Shown here: positions 35,167 through 44,798 of the stretch, piece by piece
Layout of the letters: each line of letters opens with the position of its first letter
How positions within the stretch are numbered: position 1 is the stretch's first letter
Source of the DNA: Phyllobacterium calauticae
GTDB lineage: Bacteria; Pseudomonadota; Alphaproteobacteria; Rhizobiales; Rhizobiaceae
Assembly (NCBI RefSeq): GCF_019991125.1
Contig: NZ_JAGENB010000003.1
Location: 372,001-436,000 of the forward strand
Length of the DNA stretch: 64,000 bases
Direction of reading: 5' to 3'
Position numbers and translations under genes: made by a program
The notes under the pieces: model-generated
Database searches by the model: none
Told to the model about the DNA's origin: nothing
Seen by the model: only the letters and a program-made list of their open reading frames with translations

Positions 35167-35595
35167 ATGGCATTCTGGCTTTTCAAATCCGAACCCGATG
35201 CATGGTCCTGGGAGAAACAGAAGGAAGCGGGCGCCAAGGGCACCGAATGGACCGGCGTGCGCAATTATCTCGCGCGCAACAATATGCGCGCCATGCAGTT
35301 GGGCGATAAGGGTTTCTTCTACCATTCCAATGAAGGTCTCGAAGTCGTCGGCATCGTCGAGGTCTGCGCGCTGGTGCATCATGATTCGACCACGGACGAT
35401 CCCCGCTGGGAGTGCGTTGACATCCGTGCGGTCAGGGACGTGCCGAAACCGGTGACGCTCAAGGACGTCAAGGCAAACCCCACGCTGGAAAAAATGGCCC
35501 TCGTCACCTCGATGCGCCTTTCCGTGCAGCCGGTCACTCCGGACGAATGGGAGGAAGTCTGCCGTATGGCCGGGCTTGTTCCCGCGCCCCAATGA
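35167..35595 (+). CDS. EVE domain-containing protein
   Basis: A 142-residue PUA-like protein beginning MAFWLFKSEPDAWSWEKQKE. It has TEWTGVRNYLARNNMRAM, GDKGFFYHSNEGLEVVGIV and WECVDIRAV, the EVE core predicted to bind modified bases in RNA or DNA. ATG 35167 was chosen as the family start; upstream in-frame codons belong to the gap. It is in the tsaD-gpsA operon context. The ligand is unknown. Confidence 0.93.
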   Translation: MAFWLFKSEPDAWSWEKQKEAGAKGTEWTGVRNYLARNNMRAMQLGDKGFFYHSNEGLEVVGIVEVCALVHHDSTTDDPRWECVDIRAVRDVPKPVTLKDVKANPTLEKMALVTSMRLSVQPVTPDEWEEVCRMAGLVPAPQ

Positions 35596-35604
35596 TTGCC
35601 CGTC

Positions 35605-36276
35605 ATGGATGAGCAGGCGCTTGATCCCAACAGCGAACGCTACCGGCGCTTTGTTCGGGCGAACACCACGCTGCAGGCGCCGCCGCATGTGCCGGAGATA
35701 AACCTGTATCTGGCCGATGAAGCCCATGATCTCTGGCACAAGACGGAAGAGGAACTGGCGACCATTGGCCTGCCGCCACCCTTCTGGGCGTTTGCCTGGG
35801 CTGGCGGCCAGGGCGTTGCACGTTACGTCCTCGATCATCCTGATACGGTGAAGAACAGGACCGTTCTCGATTTCGCTTCCGGTTCCGGTCTTGTCGGCAT
35901 CGCCGCTGCAATGGCCGGTGCGGCACGTGTCACCTCCTGCGACATCGACCCCTTTACCCGCCCGGCCATCCTTCTCAACGCCGATGCCAACGGCGTCGCG
36001 GTCGAAACCCTCATTCACGACCTGATCGATACGGACCATGATTGGGACATCGTCCTGGCCGGCGACGTCTTCTATGAAAAGCCGCTGGCGGAACGGCTCG
36101 TCCCATGGTTCACGGCGCTCGCCGCGCGCGGGGCGAGCGTGATTGTCGGCGATCCCGGCCGCTCATATTTCCCGAAAAACCTGCTGGAAGAACTGGCGGT
36201 CTATGCGGTGCCGGTCACGCGCATTCTCGAAGATTCGGAAGTGAAACGCACCACTGTCTGGCGATTCCGCCGCTAG
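35605..36276 (+). CDS. class I SAM-dependent methyltransferase (ETFB-lysine / nicotinamide N-methylase-like)
   Basis: A 223-residue Rossmann methyltransferase. The PPFWAFAWAGGQGVARYVLD segment near residue 58 is typical of the COG3897 and ETFB lysine methyltransferase group. Motif I is VLDFASGSGLVGIAAAMAGA, SCDIDPFTRPAILLNADAN follows, and DIVLAGDVFYEKP is motif post-II. It could methylate the electron-transfer flavoprotein beta subunit, but this is not proven. ATG 35605 was chosen over TTG 35596. It follows the EVE gene by 9 bases. Confidence 0.87.
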   Translation: MDEQALDPNSERYRRFVRANTTLQAPPHVPEINLYLADEAHDLWHKTEEELATIGLPPPFWAFAWAGGQGVARYVLDHPDTVKNRTVLDFASGSGLVGIAAAMAGAARVTSCDIDPFTRPAILLNADANGVAVETLIHDLIDTDHDWDIVLAGDVFYEKPLAERLVPWFTALAARGASVIVGDPGRSYFPKNLLEELAVYAVPVTRILEDSEVKRTTVWRFRR

Positions 36277-36283
36277 CAGGGCT

Positions 36284-36817
36284 CTAGCGCAAGACCCGGA
36301 TAACCGTTTCCGGTGACAGAAATGGCAGCAACCGGTCCATATCCAGCCGATTCAGGGCGATGCAGCCTTCCGTATGGGTATAGCCGGGCCGTGCCAGATG
36401 AAAGAAAATGGCACTGCCGCCGGAACGCCGCCTTGGCCTGATGTTCCAGTCCATGACGATGCAGACGTCATAGAGATCGTCCTTGCGCCACATGGTTTCA
36501 TGGCTGGCGTCGTAGGGAATGCGTACCTTGCGATTGTAATTGCGGTCATCACCCACTTCGCACCAGCCGTCGGTGCGGCGCAATGCGCGCAAGTTGAGGC
36601 CAGTCGGTGCGATCACCCGTTTGTCGGGGCGTTTGAAGCCATAGAGCAGCCGCATGCGCGCCAATGGCGTTCCCCCGTCGCCCTCGCGTTTGAAGGCGGT
36701 GATCCCGCCCTTTCCCAGGGCGCAATGCAAAACCATCTGGCCAGCGATCAATTGCCCGCGGCTGCGGTGGCCGGGTTTGCGGCGAACATCGATCATTTTC
36801 AACGCGGTGCGACTCAT
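36284..36817 (-). CDS. L,D-transpeptidase family protein (YkuD), without signal peptide
   Basis: A 177-residue protein with the YkuD active-site motif HTEGCIALNRLDMDRL, where the Cys is the nucleophile and the His is upstream in the usual HxxGC order. GDGGTPLARMRLLYGF, DASHETMWRKDDLYDVCI and GSAIFFHLARPGY are also family-like. Unlike most family members that build 3-3 peptidoglycan crosslinks, it lacks a signal peptide and any membrane helix, so it may work in the cytoplasm or be exported another way. Divergent from cenR. Confidence 0.85.
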   Translation of the reverse strand: MSRTALKMIDVRRKPGHRSRGQLIAGQMVLHCALGKGGITAFKREGDGGTPLARMRLLYGFKRPDKRVIAPTGLNLRALRRTDGWCEVGDDRNYNRKVRIPYDASHETMWRKDDLYDVCIVMDWNIRPRRRSGGSAIFFHLARPGYTHTEGCIALNRLDMDRLLPFLSPETVIRVLR

Positions 36818-36825
36818 ACTTGCCT

Positions 36826-36844
36826 CATAAAAAGCATTTTTATG
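36826..36844. promoter_or_regulatory. perfect AT-rich inverted repeat between the L,D-transpeptidase and cenR genes
   Basis: CATAAAAA-GCA-TTTTTATG, an 8-bp perfect inverted repeat 8 bases before the L,D-transpeptidase start in the divergent region. It might be an operator or a weak hairpin in the 5' leader. No regulator can be assigned. Confidence 0.4.
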
Positions 36845-36946
36845 TCAGACTGATGCGCCGCATAAGCAATATCAAGCCAGTCCTCTTTCTTTCCGGAACA
36901 ATTCGACTTAAATTCCAACCACTTCTTTGCACGGGCGGGAAACCAT

Positions 36947-37630
36947 ATGACAGCACGCACCATTCTTATCGTCGATGATGATACTGATCTTCGCGCCATC
37001 CTGGTCGAGCAGCTGAGCCTCTATGAAGAGTTCCAGATCATCGAGGAAGACAATGCGACCAAGGGTATCCAGTCCGCGCGCAATGGCGTCGTTGATCTCC
37101 TGATCATGGATGTGGGCCTTCCCGACATGGACGGGCGGGAAGCGGTCAAGCTTCTGCGCAAAGGCGGGTTCAAGGCACCCGTGATCATGCTCACGGGCCA
37201 CGACACTGATTCGGATACGATTCTCGGCCTCGAATCAGGCGCCAACGACTATGTCACCAAGCCATTCCGCTTTGCCGTGCTGCTGGCACGCATCCGCGCG
37301 CAATTGCGCCAGCACGAACAGAGCGAGGACGCGACCTTCGTTGTCGGCCCGTACACTTTCAAACCCGGCCAGAAAATGCTGATCGACGCCAAGGGCGGCA
37401 AGATCAGGCTGACGGAAAAAGAAGTCGCGATTATCAAGTATCTTTACCGTGCCGGCGGCAAGGTCATCACCCGTGATGTGCTGCTGGAAGAGGTCTGGGG
37501 CTACAATTCCGGTGTGACGACCCACACGCTGGAGACCCACGTCTACCGGTTACGACAAAAAATCGAGCACGACCCGTCGAATTCAAGCATACTTGTTACC
37601 GAAAGCGGGGGATACAAACTCATTCCTTGA
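36947..37630 (+). CDS. cenR: OmpR-family response regulator CenR (OtpR)
   Basis: A 227-residue response regulator. The receiver domain has VDDDTDLRAIL, phospho-acceptor Asp55 in LIMDVGLPDMDG, the Thr in MLTGHD and Lys in NDYVTKPF. The OmpR winged-helix domain is at about 130-225, with RLTEKEVAIIKYLYRAGGKV and THTLETHVYRLRQKIE. It matches the alphaproteobacterial cell-envelope regulator CenR, called OtpR in Brucella. There too it sits next to a cyclic-nucleotide-binding protein gene, as here. No histidine kinase gene is adjacent, consistent with CenK lying elsewhere. Confidence 0.88.
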   Translation: MTARTILIVDDDTDLRAILVEQLSLYEEFQIIEEDNATKGIQSARNGVVDLLIMDVGLPDMDGREAVKLLRKGGFKAPVIMLTGHDTDSDTILGLESGANDYVTKPFRFAVLLARIRAQLRQHEQSEDATFVVGPYTFKPGQKMLIDAKGGKIRLTEKEVAIIKYLYRAGGKVITRDVLLEEVWGYNSGVTTHTLETHVYRLRQKIEHDPSNSSILVTESGGYKLIP

Positions 37631-37668
37631 TGCCGATCAGGTCAATCTAGGTATATGTCTGTTCTTAC

Positions 37669-38127
37669 ATGGCAATTGAAGATGATATTCGCATTCTGGA
37701 AACAGTGGGACTGTTCGGGACATTCACCCGCGACCAGTTGCGTCTGCTTGCCTTTGGGACAGAGCGCCTCGTCCTGAGGGAAGGCCGCGAACTCTACCGC
37801 GAAGGCCAGTCCGCCGATTGCGCCTATGTGATCGATCGAGGAACCATTTCGCTGTTCCGCGAAGGCCAGTCGGGGCGTGTCGTGCTCAAGAGTGTGGGCG
37901 CCGGCGCGGTTCTCGGCGAAATGGCGATCATCGCCCAGACAAAACGCCTCACCAGCGCCATGGCGGACACGGAAACCGAAGTCATCCGTCTCAATCGCTC
38001 GCTGTTCCGGCGTATTCTTGAGGAGTACCCGGAAATTGCCGCCGCGCTCCATACCCAGATTTCCGCAGACCTGAGCGAGATGATCGCGGCAATCAGCAGA
38101 TATGAGCATCTGTTCGGCAGCCAGTAA
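37669..38127 (+). CDS. cyclic nucleotide-binding domain protein
   Basis: A 152-residue protein consisting of one cNMP-binding beta-barrel: FGTFTRDQLRLLAFG, the core REGRELYREGQSADCAYVID, and GAVLGEMAIIAQTKRLTSAM (the phosphate-binding cassette region with Gly-Glu). No DNA-binding domain follows, unlike CRP. It is 38 bases downstream of cenR, the same order as in Brucella, so a role in the same envelope or stress pathway is plausible. The ligand is not established. Confidence 0.9.
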   Translation: MAIEDDIRILETVGLFGTFTRDQLRLLAFGTERLVLREGRELYREGQSADCAYVIDRGTISLFREGQSGRVVLKSVGAGAVLGEMAIIAQTKRLTSAMADTETEVIRLNRSLFRRILEEYPEIAAALHTQISADLSEMIAAISRYEHLFGSQ

Positions 38128-38142
38128 CGGCTCAAGCGATCC

Positions 38143-38949
38143 TTAATCCAGATTGAACCGGGCAATGACCGGCACATGATCGGACGGACGATCCCAGCCG
38201 CGCGCTTCGCGCAGGACGGTGATGCTGGCAAGATCATTTTCCAGATCCGGTGACCCCCAGATGTGATCGAGACGGCGACCGCGATCAGCCGCGGCCCAAT
38301 CAGCGGCGCGGTAGCTCCACCACGTATAGATCTTTTCGTGCGGCGGAATGTAATGGCGCATCAGATCGCTCCAGCCGCCGTTCTTGCGCAGGGCCTCAAA
38401 GGTTTCCGTCTCGATTGGCGTATGGCTGACCACTTTCAGCAGCTGCTTGTGCGACCACACGTCGGTTTCGAGCGGCGCAATGTTCAGATCACCGACGAGC
38501 AACGAGGCATGGCCATCACCATAAACGGCATTCATCGCCTTCATTTCTTCGAGAAAGCCGAGCTTGTGCGCGAATTTCGGATTGATGACCGGATCCGGCT
38601 CGTCACCGCCCGCAGGCACGTAGAAATTATGGATGCGTAGCCGCTTCGCTCCGGCCGTGACAATCGTGCTCAGATGACGGCAATCGGCAATGTTGCAGAA
38701 ACCCACCCGCGCCGGCTCCGACAACGGCCGCCGTGAGAGCGTGGCAACGCCGTGATATCCCTTCTGGCCGCTGATCTCGATATGTTCATAGCCGGCCATA
38801 TGGAAGGCCTCACGCGGGAAGAGATCATCGGGACATTTCGTCTCCTGCAGACACAGGACATCCGGCTGGTAATCCCGCAGGAATTGCAGGACCAGATCAA
38901 GACGCAGGCGCACGGAATTGATGTTCCAGGTGGCAACGGAGAAAGGCAT
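38143..38949 (-). CDS. xthA: exodeoxyribonuclease III / AP endonuclease
   Basis: A 268-residue Mg2+-dependent repair nuclease acting at abasic sites and 3' blocks. Catalytic motifs are MPFSVATWNINSVRLRLDLV, the metal Glu in DVLCLQETKCPDD, GDLNIAPLETDVW and the C-terminal RLDHIWGS and SDHVPVIARFNLD. ATG 38949 was chosen because the family N-terminus begins there. It is a convergent neighbour of the cNMP protein and follows lolA leftwards. Confidence 0.95.
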   Translation of the reverse strand: MPFSVATWNINSVRLRLDLVLQFLRDYQPDVLCLQETKCPDDLFPREAFHMAGYEHIEISGQKGYHGVATLSRRPLSEPARVGFCNIADCRHLSTIVTAGAKRLRIHNFYVPAGGDEPDPVINPKFAHKLGFLEEMKAMNAVYGDGHASLLVGDLNIAPLETDVWSHKQLLKVVSHTPIETETFEALRKNGGWSDLMRHYIPPHEKIYTWWSYRAADWAAADRGRRLDHIWGSPDLENDLASITVLREARGWDRPSDHVPVIARFNLD

Positions 38950-39078
38950 GGGGGAGGGATCTCGCGACAGAATGGATTGACGCGAGACTAGACCATCTCT
39001 GCTGCGATTGAAAATCGAAAGGCCGCTCGTCCACACGCGATTGGTGCAACGATGCGGCCCTGGGAACGATGAATGCGG

Positions 39079-39747
39079 TCAGCGCTTCATGGCGATGCGC
39101 GTGTAGTCGATTGTGAACATGTCCTTGGCGAACTTCACGTCCTTGCGGACATTGGTGATCATAACCGTCGTATCAAGGCCCTGCGCATCGGTGATCGTCC
39201 ACTGGCGCAGTTCATAGGTCTTCGGATCGAACATCATCTTGATGGTCGAGTTGCCGAAGACAGATTTGTCACCGAGGACGATCGTGGTCATGTCGGGCTC
39301 TTCCTTCACGGATTTCACCCGATCGCCGGTCAGGTCGATCTGGTCGGCGAGGAGCAGCTTCAACGGTGTCTTCGACAGGGGATAGAGATCCCACGTGTCG
39401 AGCTTGCGGTTGTTGATCACGACGGATTCACCATCGGAAATGACACGGATCGGCGATGGCTTGTTGTAGGTGAAGCGAATCTTGCCTGGACGCTCGATAT
39501 AGAACGTGCCTTCGGTTTGCTCACCGCGCGGACCGAACTGAACAAAGTCACCGGTCATCGTCTTCACGCTGGAAAACTGGTTGGCGATCTGCTGTGCGCC
39601 ATTGATGGCGGCAGGTGCCGCCTGAGCGTTTGCCTGTCCGGAAATGCCAGCCGCGCCAAGAAGCAGCCCCATGCCAACCACGGAAGCCGCAGCACATGTC
39701 CGGGCAAAGGTGCCAATCGTGCGAAACGAAGCTTTGGTCGTTGTCAT
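39079..39747 (-). CDS. lolA: LolA-like outer-membrane lipoprotein carrier
   Basis: A 222-residue exported protein. Its signal peptide is long (positive n-region, then ASVVGMGLLLGAAGISGQANA, cleavage near residue 43). The LolA domain has VKTMTGDFVQFGPRGEQTEG, GTFYIERPGKIRFTYNKPSP and DTWDLYPLSKTPLKLLLAD. LolA shuttles lipoproteins across the periplasm. AGGAGACATAACACC precedes the ATG. Located between xthA and ftsK as in many alphaproteobacteria. Assignment is to the LolA superfamily; orthology with E. coli LolA is likely but distant. Confidence 0.86.
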   Translation of the reverse strand: MTTTKASFRTIGTFARTCAAASVVGMGLLLGAAGISGQANAQAAPAAINGAQQIANQFSSVKTMTGDFVQFGPRGEQTEGTFYIERPGKIRFTYNKPSPIRVISDGESVVINNRKLDTWDLYPLSKTPLKLLLADQIDLTGDRVKSVKEEPDMTTIVLGDKSVFGNSTIKMMFDPKTYELRQWTITDAQGLDTTVMITNVRKDVKFAKDMFTIDYTRIAMKR

Positions 39748-39957
39748 GGTGTTATGTCTCCTGTCTTATTCTCTTGCTGTATACCCGGTCAGTTTGACCT
39801 GACTATGGCCGAGAAACGGCGGGAAACCGCAACTTGTTCCTCAAATTCGTGACGCATCGGCATAAACACCGGTTACGTAACGCTGGATCATGCTGTTATG
39901 TAGTCATTCATTGCGCCCGTTACAGGACGCGCAGGCGAAAATGCTACGTAACGGCGC

Positions 39958-42585
39958 TTAAAAATCATCGTCCTGTGTCGGCACGAGAATGTCGCGCTTG
40001 CCCGCATGGTTGGCAGGGCCGACGATGCCCTCCTGCTCCATGCGCTCGATGATCGAGGCTGCTCTGTTATAACCGATGCCGAGGCGGCGCTGGATGTAAC
40101 TGGTGGACGCCTTCTTGTCGCGCAGCACCACGGCAACAGCCTGATCGTAAGGATCATCCGAATCTTCAAGATTGGATGTCCCGGCCGGGCCACCGCCCAT
40201 ATCGTCTTCGTCGTCCTCTTCCGTGATCGCATCGAGATATTCGGGGACACCCTGCAGTTTCAGATGATTGACGATCTTTTCTACTTCGTCGTCACCGACA
40301 AACGGTCCGTGCACCCGCTGGATACGCCCGCCGCCCGCCATGTAGAGCATGTCGCCCATGCCGAGCAGTTGTTCCCCGCCCTGCTCACCCAGAATGGTGC
40401 GCGAATCGATCTTGGATGTGACCTGGAAGGAAATGCGGGTCGGAAAGTTCGCCTTGATCGTGCCGGTAATGACGTCGACCGACGGACGCTGTGTCGCCAT
40501 GATCACGTGAATACCGGCAGCACGCGCCATTTGCGCCAGACGCTGGACAGCGCCTTCGATGTCCTTGCCGGCCACCATCATCAGATCGGCCATTTCGTCG
40601 ATGATCACGACGATATAGGGCATGGGCTGCAGATCCAGCTCTTCGGTCTCGTAGACCGCCTCGCCCGTTGCCCGGTCGAAGCCGGTCTGCACGGTCCGGG
40701 CAATCCGCTCGCCCTTCTTCTGCGCCTGTTCAACCCGCTGGTTGAAGCCGTCGATGTTGCGCACGCCGACCTTGGACATCTTGCGGTAGCGGTCTTCCAT
40801 CTCCTTGACGGTCCATTTCAGCGCTACGACGGCCTTCTTCGGATCGGTCACGACGGGCGTGAGCAGATGCGGAATGCCGTCATAGATCGACAGTTCCAGC
40901 ATCTTCGGATCGATCATGATCAGCCGGCACTGTTCCGGGGTCATGCGGTAAAGCAGCGACAGGATCATGGTGTTGATGGCAACGGATTTACCCGAGCCGG
41001 TGGTACCGGCAACGAGCAGATGCGGCATCTTCGCCAGATCGGCGATGACGGCCTCGCCATTGATGGTCTTGCCCAGCGCCAGCGCCAGCTTGGTCTTGGT
41101 CTGCTCAAAATCGCGGCTGGCCAGCAATTCCCGCAGAAAAACCATTTCGCGGGTCTGGTTTGGCAGTTCGATACCGATGGCATTACGGCCCGGCACGACG
41201 GCAACACGCGCTGCAATGGCACTCATCGAGCGGGCAATGTCATCGGCCAGCGTGATGACACGCGACGACTTGATGCCCGGAGCCGGTTCCAGCTCATACA
41301 GCGTTACGACAGGACCCGGGCGCACATGGATGATTTCACCCCTGACGCCAAAATCTTCAAGCACGCCTTCCAGCAGCCGCGCATTCTGCTCAAGCGCTTC
41401 CTTCGAAAGGCTCGGGTTGCGGACCACGTTCTTCGGTTCGCTGAGGAAATGCAGCGGCGGCATTTCAAATTCGTCGGATTTGATCAGGGATGTCTGGGCT
41501 TCGCGCTGCACGCGCGCGCCGGTCCGAGGGGCCGGGGCTGGGGTGGCGATCCGCGCCTTGCCGCCGGGTATTGCTGTCGGGCGCGCGGGCGCTGCCTGCG
41601 GCGCCCAATCATCCACTTCATCGTCTTCGCTGAAAGCGATCGGATCGTAGTCATCGGGTTCGTGGCCGAAACCATCATTGCCGATGTCGATTGACGGCGC
41701 CTCAATGCGCGGCGCTTCGTCATAGAAACCTGGCTCGCGGCGTGCCCCGTTCTGCCGTGCAGTCGGGGCATCGGCGAAGAGATCGTCGTCATTGTGCCGT
41801 GCCGCCGCACTGCGCGCACTGCTGTAAAGCCCGGCGCTGCGCCCGAACAGACGGCGGAAGAGCGCCTTGATGCTGAGGAACCAGTGGGTCAGTGCGCCGA
41901 GCGCCAGCCAGCGGCCGCCTTCGCTTTCCTCGTCATCCTCGTCCTCTTCGTCAAAGTCCTCTTCCTGCGCCACGTGACGGCCGGACTTCTTGGCGACGAC
42001 CGGTTCGCTGTCGCGATAGGTCAGACCGCTGGCAAAGCCGAAAACCCACAGCGTCGGCAAAGCGAGAACGGCGACCAGGATCATGGCCAGACCGCCGCGC
42101 GGGAATGTTCCGGTGAAGATTGCCGGTATTTTGAGAACCATGTCGCCAAAAACACCGCCCAGCCCGATCGGCATCGGCCAGCTTGCGGGGATGGTGAAGC
42201 AGCCGGCAATGGCCGCCGCCATCAGCGATGCGCCGAACCAGGCAATCGCCCGCCGCGGCAAACGGTCGACGCCACGGCCGGTCAGCATCAGACCACCCCA
42301 GAACAGGGCCGGCATGAGCGCGACAACCGTCGAAAGGCCGAAGAACTGCATGCCGAGGTCGGCAAAGACCGCGCCGGCATAGCCAAGGGCATTGCGAACC
42401 GGATTGGAAGTGGCGTGGCTGAAGCTCGGATCGATCACGTTCCAGGTCGCAAGGCTGCCAATGGCAAAGGCAACGAAGCAAAACAGCGCCAATCCCCAGA
42501 CAATCTGGATCTGTCTGCGGAAAAGGGTCGTCAACCCGTGCCGGTTTTCTTCGATCGCATAGGAGGCTGAATATCCTTGACGCAT
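39958..42585 (-). CDS. ftsK: DNA translocase FtsK
   Basis: An 875-residue septal DNA pump. The N-terminal membrane domain has about four helices (about residues 25-180). A Pro/Ala/Arg/Asp-rich linker follows, about residues 200-400. The RecA-like motor has Walker [18 protein letters not shown] and Walker [14 protein letters not shown], plus [20 protein letters not shown]. The C-terminal winged-helix gamma domain, which reads KOPS and activates XerD, is seen in [23 protein letters not shown] 42585 was chosen on the family N-terminus [10 protein letters not shown]. Chromosome-segregation partner XerC is encoded about 20 kb away in this window. Confidence 0.96.
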   Translation of the reverse strand: MRQGYSASYAIEENRHGLTTLFRRQIQIVWGLALFCFVAFAIGSLATWNVIDPSFSHATSNPVRNALGYAGAVFADLGMQFFGLSTVVALMPALFWGGLMLTGRGVDRLPRRAIAWFGASLMAAAIAGCFTIPASWPMPIGLGGVFGDMVLKIPAIFTGTFPRGGLAMILVAVLALPTLWVFGFASGLTYRDSEPVVAKKSGRHVAQEEDFDEEDEDDEESEGGRWLALGALTHWFLSIKALFRRLFGRSAGLYSSARSAAARHNDDDLFADAPTARQNGARREPGFYDEAPRIEAPSIDIGNDGFGHEPDDYDPIAFSEDDEVDDWAPQAAPARPTAIPGGKARIATPAPAPRTGARVQREAQTSLIKSDEFEMPPLHFLSEPKNVVRNPSLSKEALEQNARLLEGVLEDFGVRGEIIHVRPGPVVTLYELEPAPGIKSSRVITLADDIARSMSAIAARVAVVPGRNAIGIELPNQTREMVFLRELLASRDFEQTKTKLALALGKTINGEAVIADLAKMPHLLVAGTTGSGKSVAINTMILSLLYRMTPEQCRLIMIDPKMLELSIYDGIPHLLTPVVTDPKKAVVALKWTVKEMEDRYRKMSKVGVRNIDGFNQRVEQAQKKGERIARTVQTGFDRATGEAVYETEELDLQPMPYIVVIIDEMADLMMVAGKDIEGAVQRLAQMARAAGIHVIMATQRPSVDVITGTIKANFPTRISFQVTSKIDSRTILGEQGGEQLLGMGDMLYMAGGGRIQRVHGPFVGDDEVEKIVNHLKLQGVPEYLDAITEEDDEDDMGGGPAGTSNLEDSDDPYDQAVAVVLRDKKASTSYIQRRLGIGYNRAASIIERMEQEGIVGPANHAGKRDILVPTQDDDF

Positions 42586-42751
42586 GAAATCTCGCCCTAA
42601 GTAAACGCACGCACGGCGGTCGTGAGTAACCGCAGATTCGATTCCCACGTTACGGCGCGGATGGTTAAGGGGGCATTAACCATGGCGAGCCCGAGCGAAA
42701 TTACATTGGCGGAGTTGCCGTCCCGGGTTCGACAAGCTGGCCTGCCGCAAC

Positions 42752-42780
42752 AAAAAAGGCCCGGAAAACCGGGCCCTTTT
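42752..42780 (-). terminator. intrinsic terminator after amtB
   Basis: A 7-bp GC stem (GGCCCGG/CCGGGCC) with an AAAA loop and flanking A- and T-runs; on the leftward strand the run after the stem is TTTTTT. It ends the glnK-amtB operon. Confidence 0.75.
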
Positions 42781-42803
42781 CAGTTCCTGTCAAAAGCCGT
42801 CCA

Positions 42804-44180
42804 TTAATTGTGGTAGGCCGCTTCACCGTGGGAGGTGAGGTCGAGACCGATGGATTCGGCTTCAGCGGTCGGACGCAGGCCAACAACGACATCGACGATC
42901 TTGTAGAGGATCAGCGAACCGATGCCGCTCCAGACCAGCGTGACGAGCACGGCCTTGATCTGCACGAACACCTGCGCGCCCATGGTGACGCCTTCCGCAT
43001 AACCGACGCCGCCAAGCGCCGTGCTGGTGAGGAAGCCGGTGCCGATGGCGCCGATGATACCGCCAATACCATGCACACCGAAGACATCGAGGCTGTCGTC
43101 ATAGCCGAGCTTCGGCTTCACCACGGCCACCATGTAGTAGCAGATGATGCTGGCAATGGCGCCAAGGAAGATAGCGCCAACCGGACCGATGGTTCCGGCA
43201 GCAGGCGTTACTGCAACCAGACCGGCAACAACGCCGGATGCGGCACCCAGCATCGAAGCCGTCTTGCGGGCGAGTGCTTCGATCACAACCCATGCAATGA
43301 TCGCACCGGCCGTTGCCGTGAAGGTGTTGATCATCGCCAGCGTCGCGATGCCGTTGGCCTCGAGAGCCGAACCGGCGTTGAAGCCGAACCAGCCGACCCA
43401 CAGGATCGAGGCACCGATCATGGTGAGCGGCATGGAGTGCGGCGCCATCATGTCACGGCCAAGACCGGCACGCTTGCCGATGACGAGAGCACCGACGAGA
43501 CCAGCAATACCGGCATTGATGTGAACGACGGTGCCGCCGGCAAAATCAAGCGCGCCCCAGCCATAGATCAGGCCATTGGAATCCCAGACCATATGGGCGA
43601 TCGGGAAGTAGACGAACGTGACCCAGAGGATGACAAACAGGATCGTTGCCGAGAATTTGATGCGTTCGGCAAAAGCACCGATGATCAGTGCCGGCGTAAT
43701 GGCGGCAAAGGTCATCTGGAAGCAGATGAACACATACTCGGGAATACCAACGCCTTTGGTAAAGGTTGCCGCAACCGAAGCCGGCGTCACGCCGGAAAGG
43801 AAAACCTTGCCAAGACCGCCCCAGTAAGGGCTGGTGCCGCCGCCGAAGGCGAAGGAGTAACCGTAGAAAACCCAGATGATCATGACGACGGCAGCAATGC
43901 CGGTGCACTGCATCAGAACGGAAAGCACGTTCTTGGCACGGACGAGACCGCCGTAGAACAGCGCAAGGCCCGGAACGATCATGAACAGGACGAGGACGCT
44001 GGAGATCATCATCCAGGCGGTATCCCCTTTGTTGACAGTCGGCGCAGCGGCTGCGGCGGCATCCGCTACCGCAGGCGCCGCTTCCTGAGCGAGTGCGGCC
44101 AGCGAACCGAATGCGGTCAGCGCCAGCGAACCCAGAAGGGTACTGCGCACCGCGGATGTCAGACTGGTTGGAATTTTCAT
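42804..44180 (-). CDS. amtB: ammonium transporter AmtB
   Basis: A 458-residue inner-membrane channel with a signal-like N-terminus (LLGSLALTAFGSLAALAQEA) and 11 helices. The signature DFAGGTVVHINAGIAGLVGA surrounds the pore His, and NKGDTAWMMISSVLVLFMIV marks the first helix. ATG 44180 has AAGGAG 7 bases upstream. It lies 26 bases after glnK; GlnK binds and blocks the channel when nitrogen is plentiful. Confidence 0.97.
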   Translation of the reverse strand: MKIPTSLTSAVRSTLLGSLALTAFGSLAALAQEAAPAVADAAAAAAPTVNKGDTAWMMISSVLVLFMIVPGLALFYGGLVRAKNVLSVLMQCTGIAAVVMIIWVFYGYSFAFGGGTSPYWGGLGKVFLSGVTPASVAATFTKGVGIPEYVFICFQMTFAAITPALIIGAFAERIKFSATILFVILWVTFVYFPIAHMVWDSNGLIYGWGALDFAGGTVVHINAGIAGLVGALVIGKRAGLGRDMMAPHSMPLTMIGASILWVGWFGFNAGSALEANGIATLAMINTFTATAGAIIAWVVIEALARKTASMLGAASGVVAGLVAVTPAAGTIGPVGAIFLGAIASIICYYMVAVVKPKLGYDDSLDVFGVHGIGGIIGAIGTGFLTSTALGGVGYAEGVTMGAQVFVQIKAVLVTLVWSGIGSLILYKIVDVVVGLRPTAEAESIGLDLTSHGEAAYHN

Positions 44181-44206
44181 TATTTTCTCCTTAAACCCCA
44201 AATGAC

Positions 44207-44545
44207 TCAAAGCGCATCGGTGTCAGTTTCGCCCGTACGGATACGGACGGCCTGATCAATGCTGAGAACGAAAATCTTCCCGTCACCGATCTGGCCGGTT
44301 TTGGCGGCCGTGGTGATGGCTTCAACGGCGGTGTCGACGAGCTCTGACGCGACAGCCACTTCCACTTTCAGTTTGGGAAGAAAGCTGACGGCATATTCCG
44401 CGCCACGATAAATCTCGGTGTGTCCTTTCTGGCGGCCATAACCCTTCACCTCGGTGACGGTCAGGCCCTGGATGCCGACAGCGGTAAGTGCTTCGCGCAC
44501 TTCGTCCAGCTTGAACGGCTTGATGATGGCCATCACAATTTTCAT
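44207..44545 (-). CDS. glnK: PII nitrogen regulator GlnK
   Basis: A 112-residue trimer-forming PII protein. MKIVMAIIKPFKLDEVREAL and the T-loop GYGRQKGHTEIYRGAEYAV are intact, with the uridylylated Tyr at 51. DGKIFVLSIDQAVRIRTGE is the C-terminal signature. It senses 2-oxoglutarate and ATP and controls AmtB, encoded just downstream. It is transcribed from a sigma-54 promoter about 100 bases upstream. Confidence 0.97.
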   Translation of the reverse strand: MKIVMAIIKPFKLDEVREALTAVGIQGLTVTEVKGYGRQKGHTEIYRGAEYAVSFLPKLKVEVAVASELVDTAVEAITTAAKTGQIGDGKIFVLSIDQAVRIRTGETDTDAL

Positions 44546-44660
44546 TGACTATACCCCTGCGCTAGCGCGGCACCCCTCAGGTGGAATTACCTGAACGGCA
44601 GCAACCCGCGTTGAACCCATCCCCTAAGCCTTGATGGCCCTTGGCGACTGGTGAGGAGTA

Positions 44661-44676
44661 TTCAAGTTCCGTGCCA
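44661..44676 (-). promoter_or_regulatory. sigma-54 promoter of glnK-amtB
   Basis: On the leftward strand TGGCACG-N4-TTGAA spans 44676 down to 44661. The -24 GG and the -12 G are 10 bases apart as required (consensus TGGCACG-N4-TTGCA; one mismatch, GC to GA). It lies about 115 bases before glnK, fitting NtrC and RpoN control of nitrogen genes. Confidence 0.8.
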
Positions 44677-44798
44677 GACTCGAAAAATAATACTAAGGCA
44701 TTGATTATATATGGATATTTTTATCAGTTCGGCAGTGCACAATACATTATCCGGCAACGTGCCTAAAAATTAGGCATTTCAATCTGCGTGGTCGATTT

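Noticed and set aside
40006-41694. 562-residue plus-strand ORF opposite ftsK
   Set aside because: Shadow of the FtsK motor domain, His/Arg/Asp-rich as expected for the antisense of a GC-rich gene.
44753-44764. AGGCACGTTGCC (leftward) as a second sigma-54 promoter
   Set aside because: GGCACG and TTGC are adjacent with no 4-base spacer, so the -24/-12 distance is wrong; the promoter at 44661-44676 fits better.
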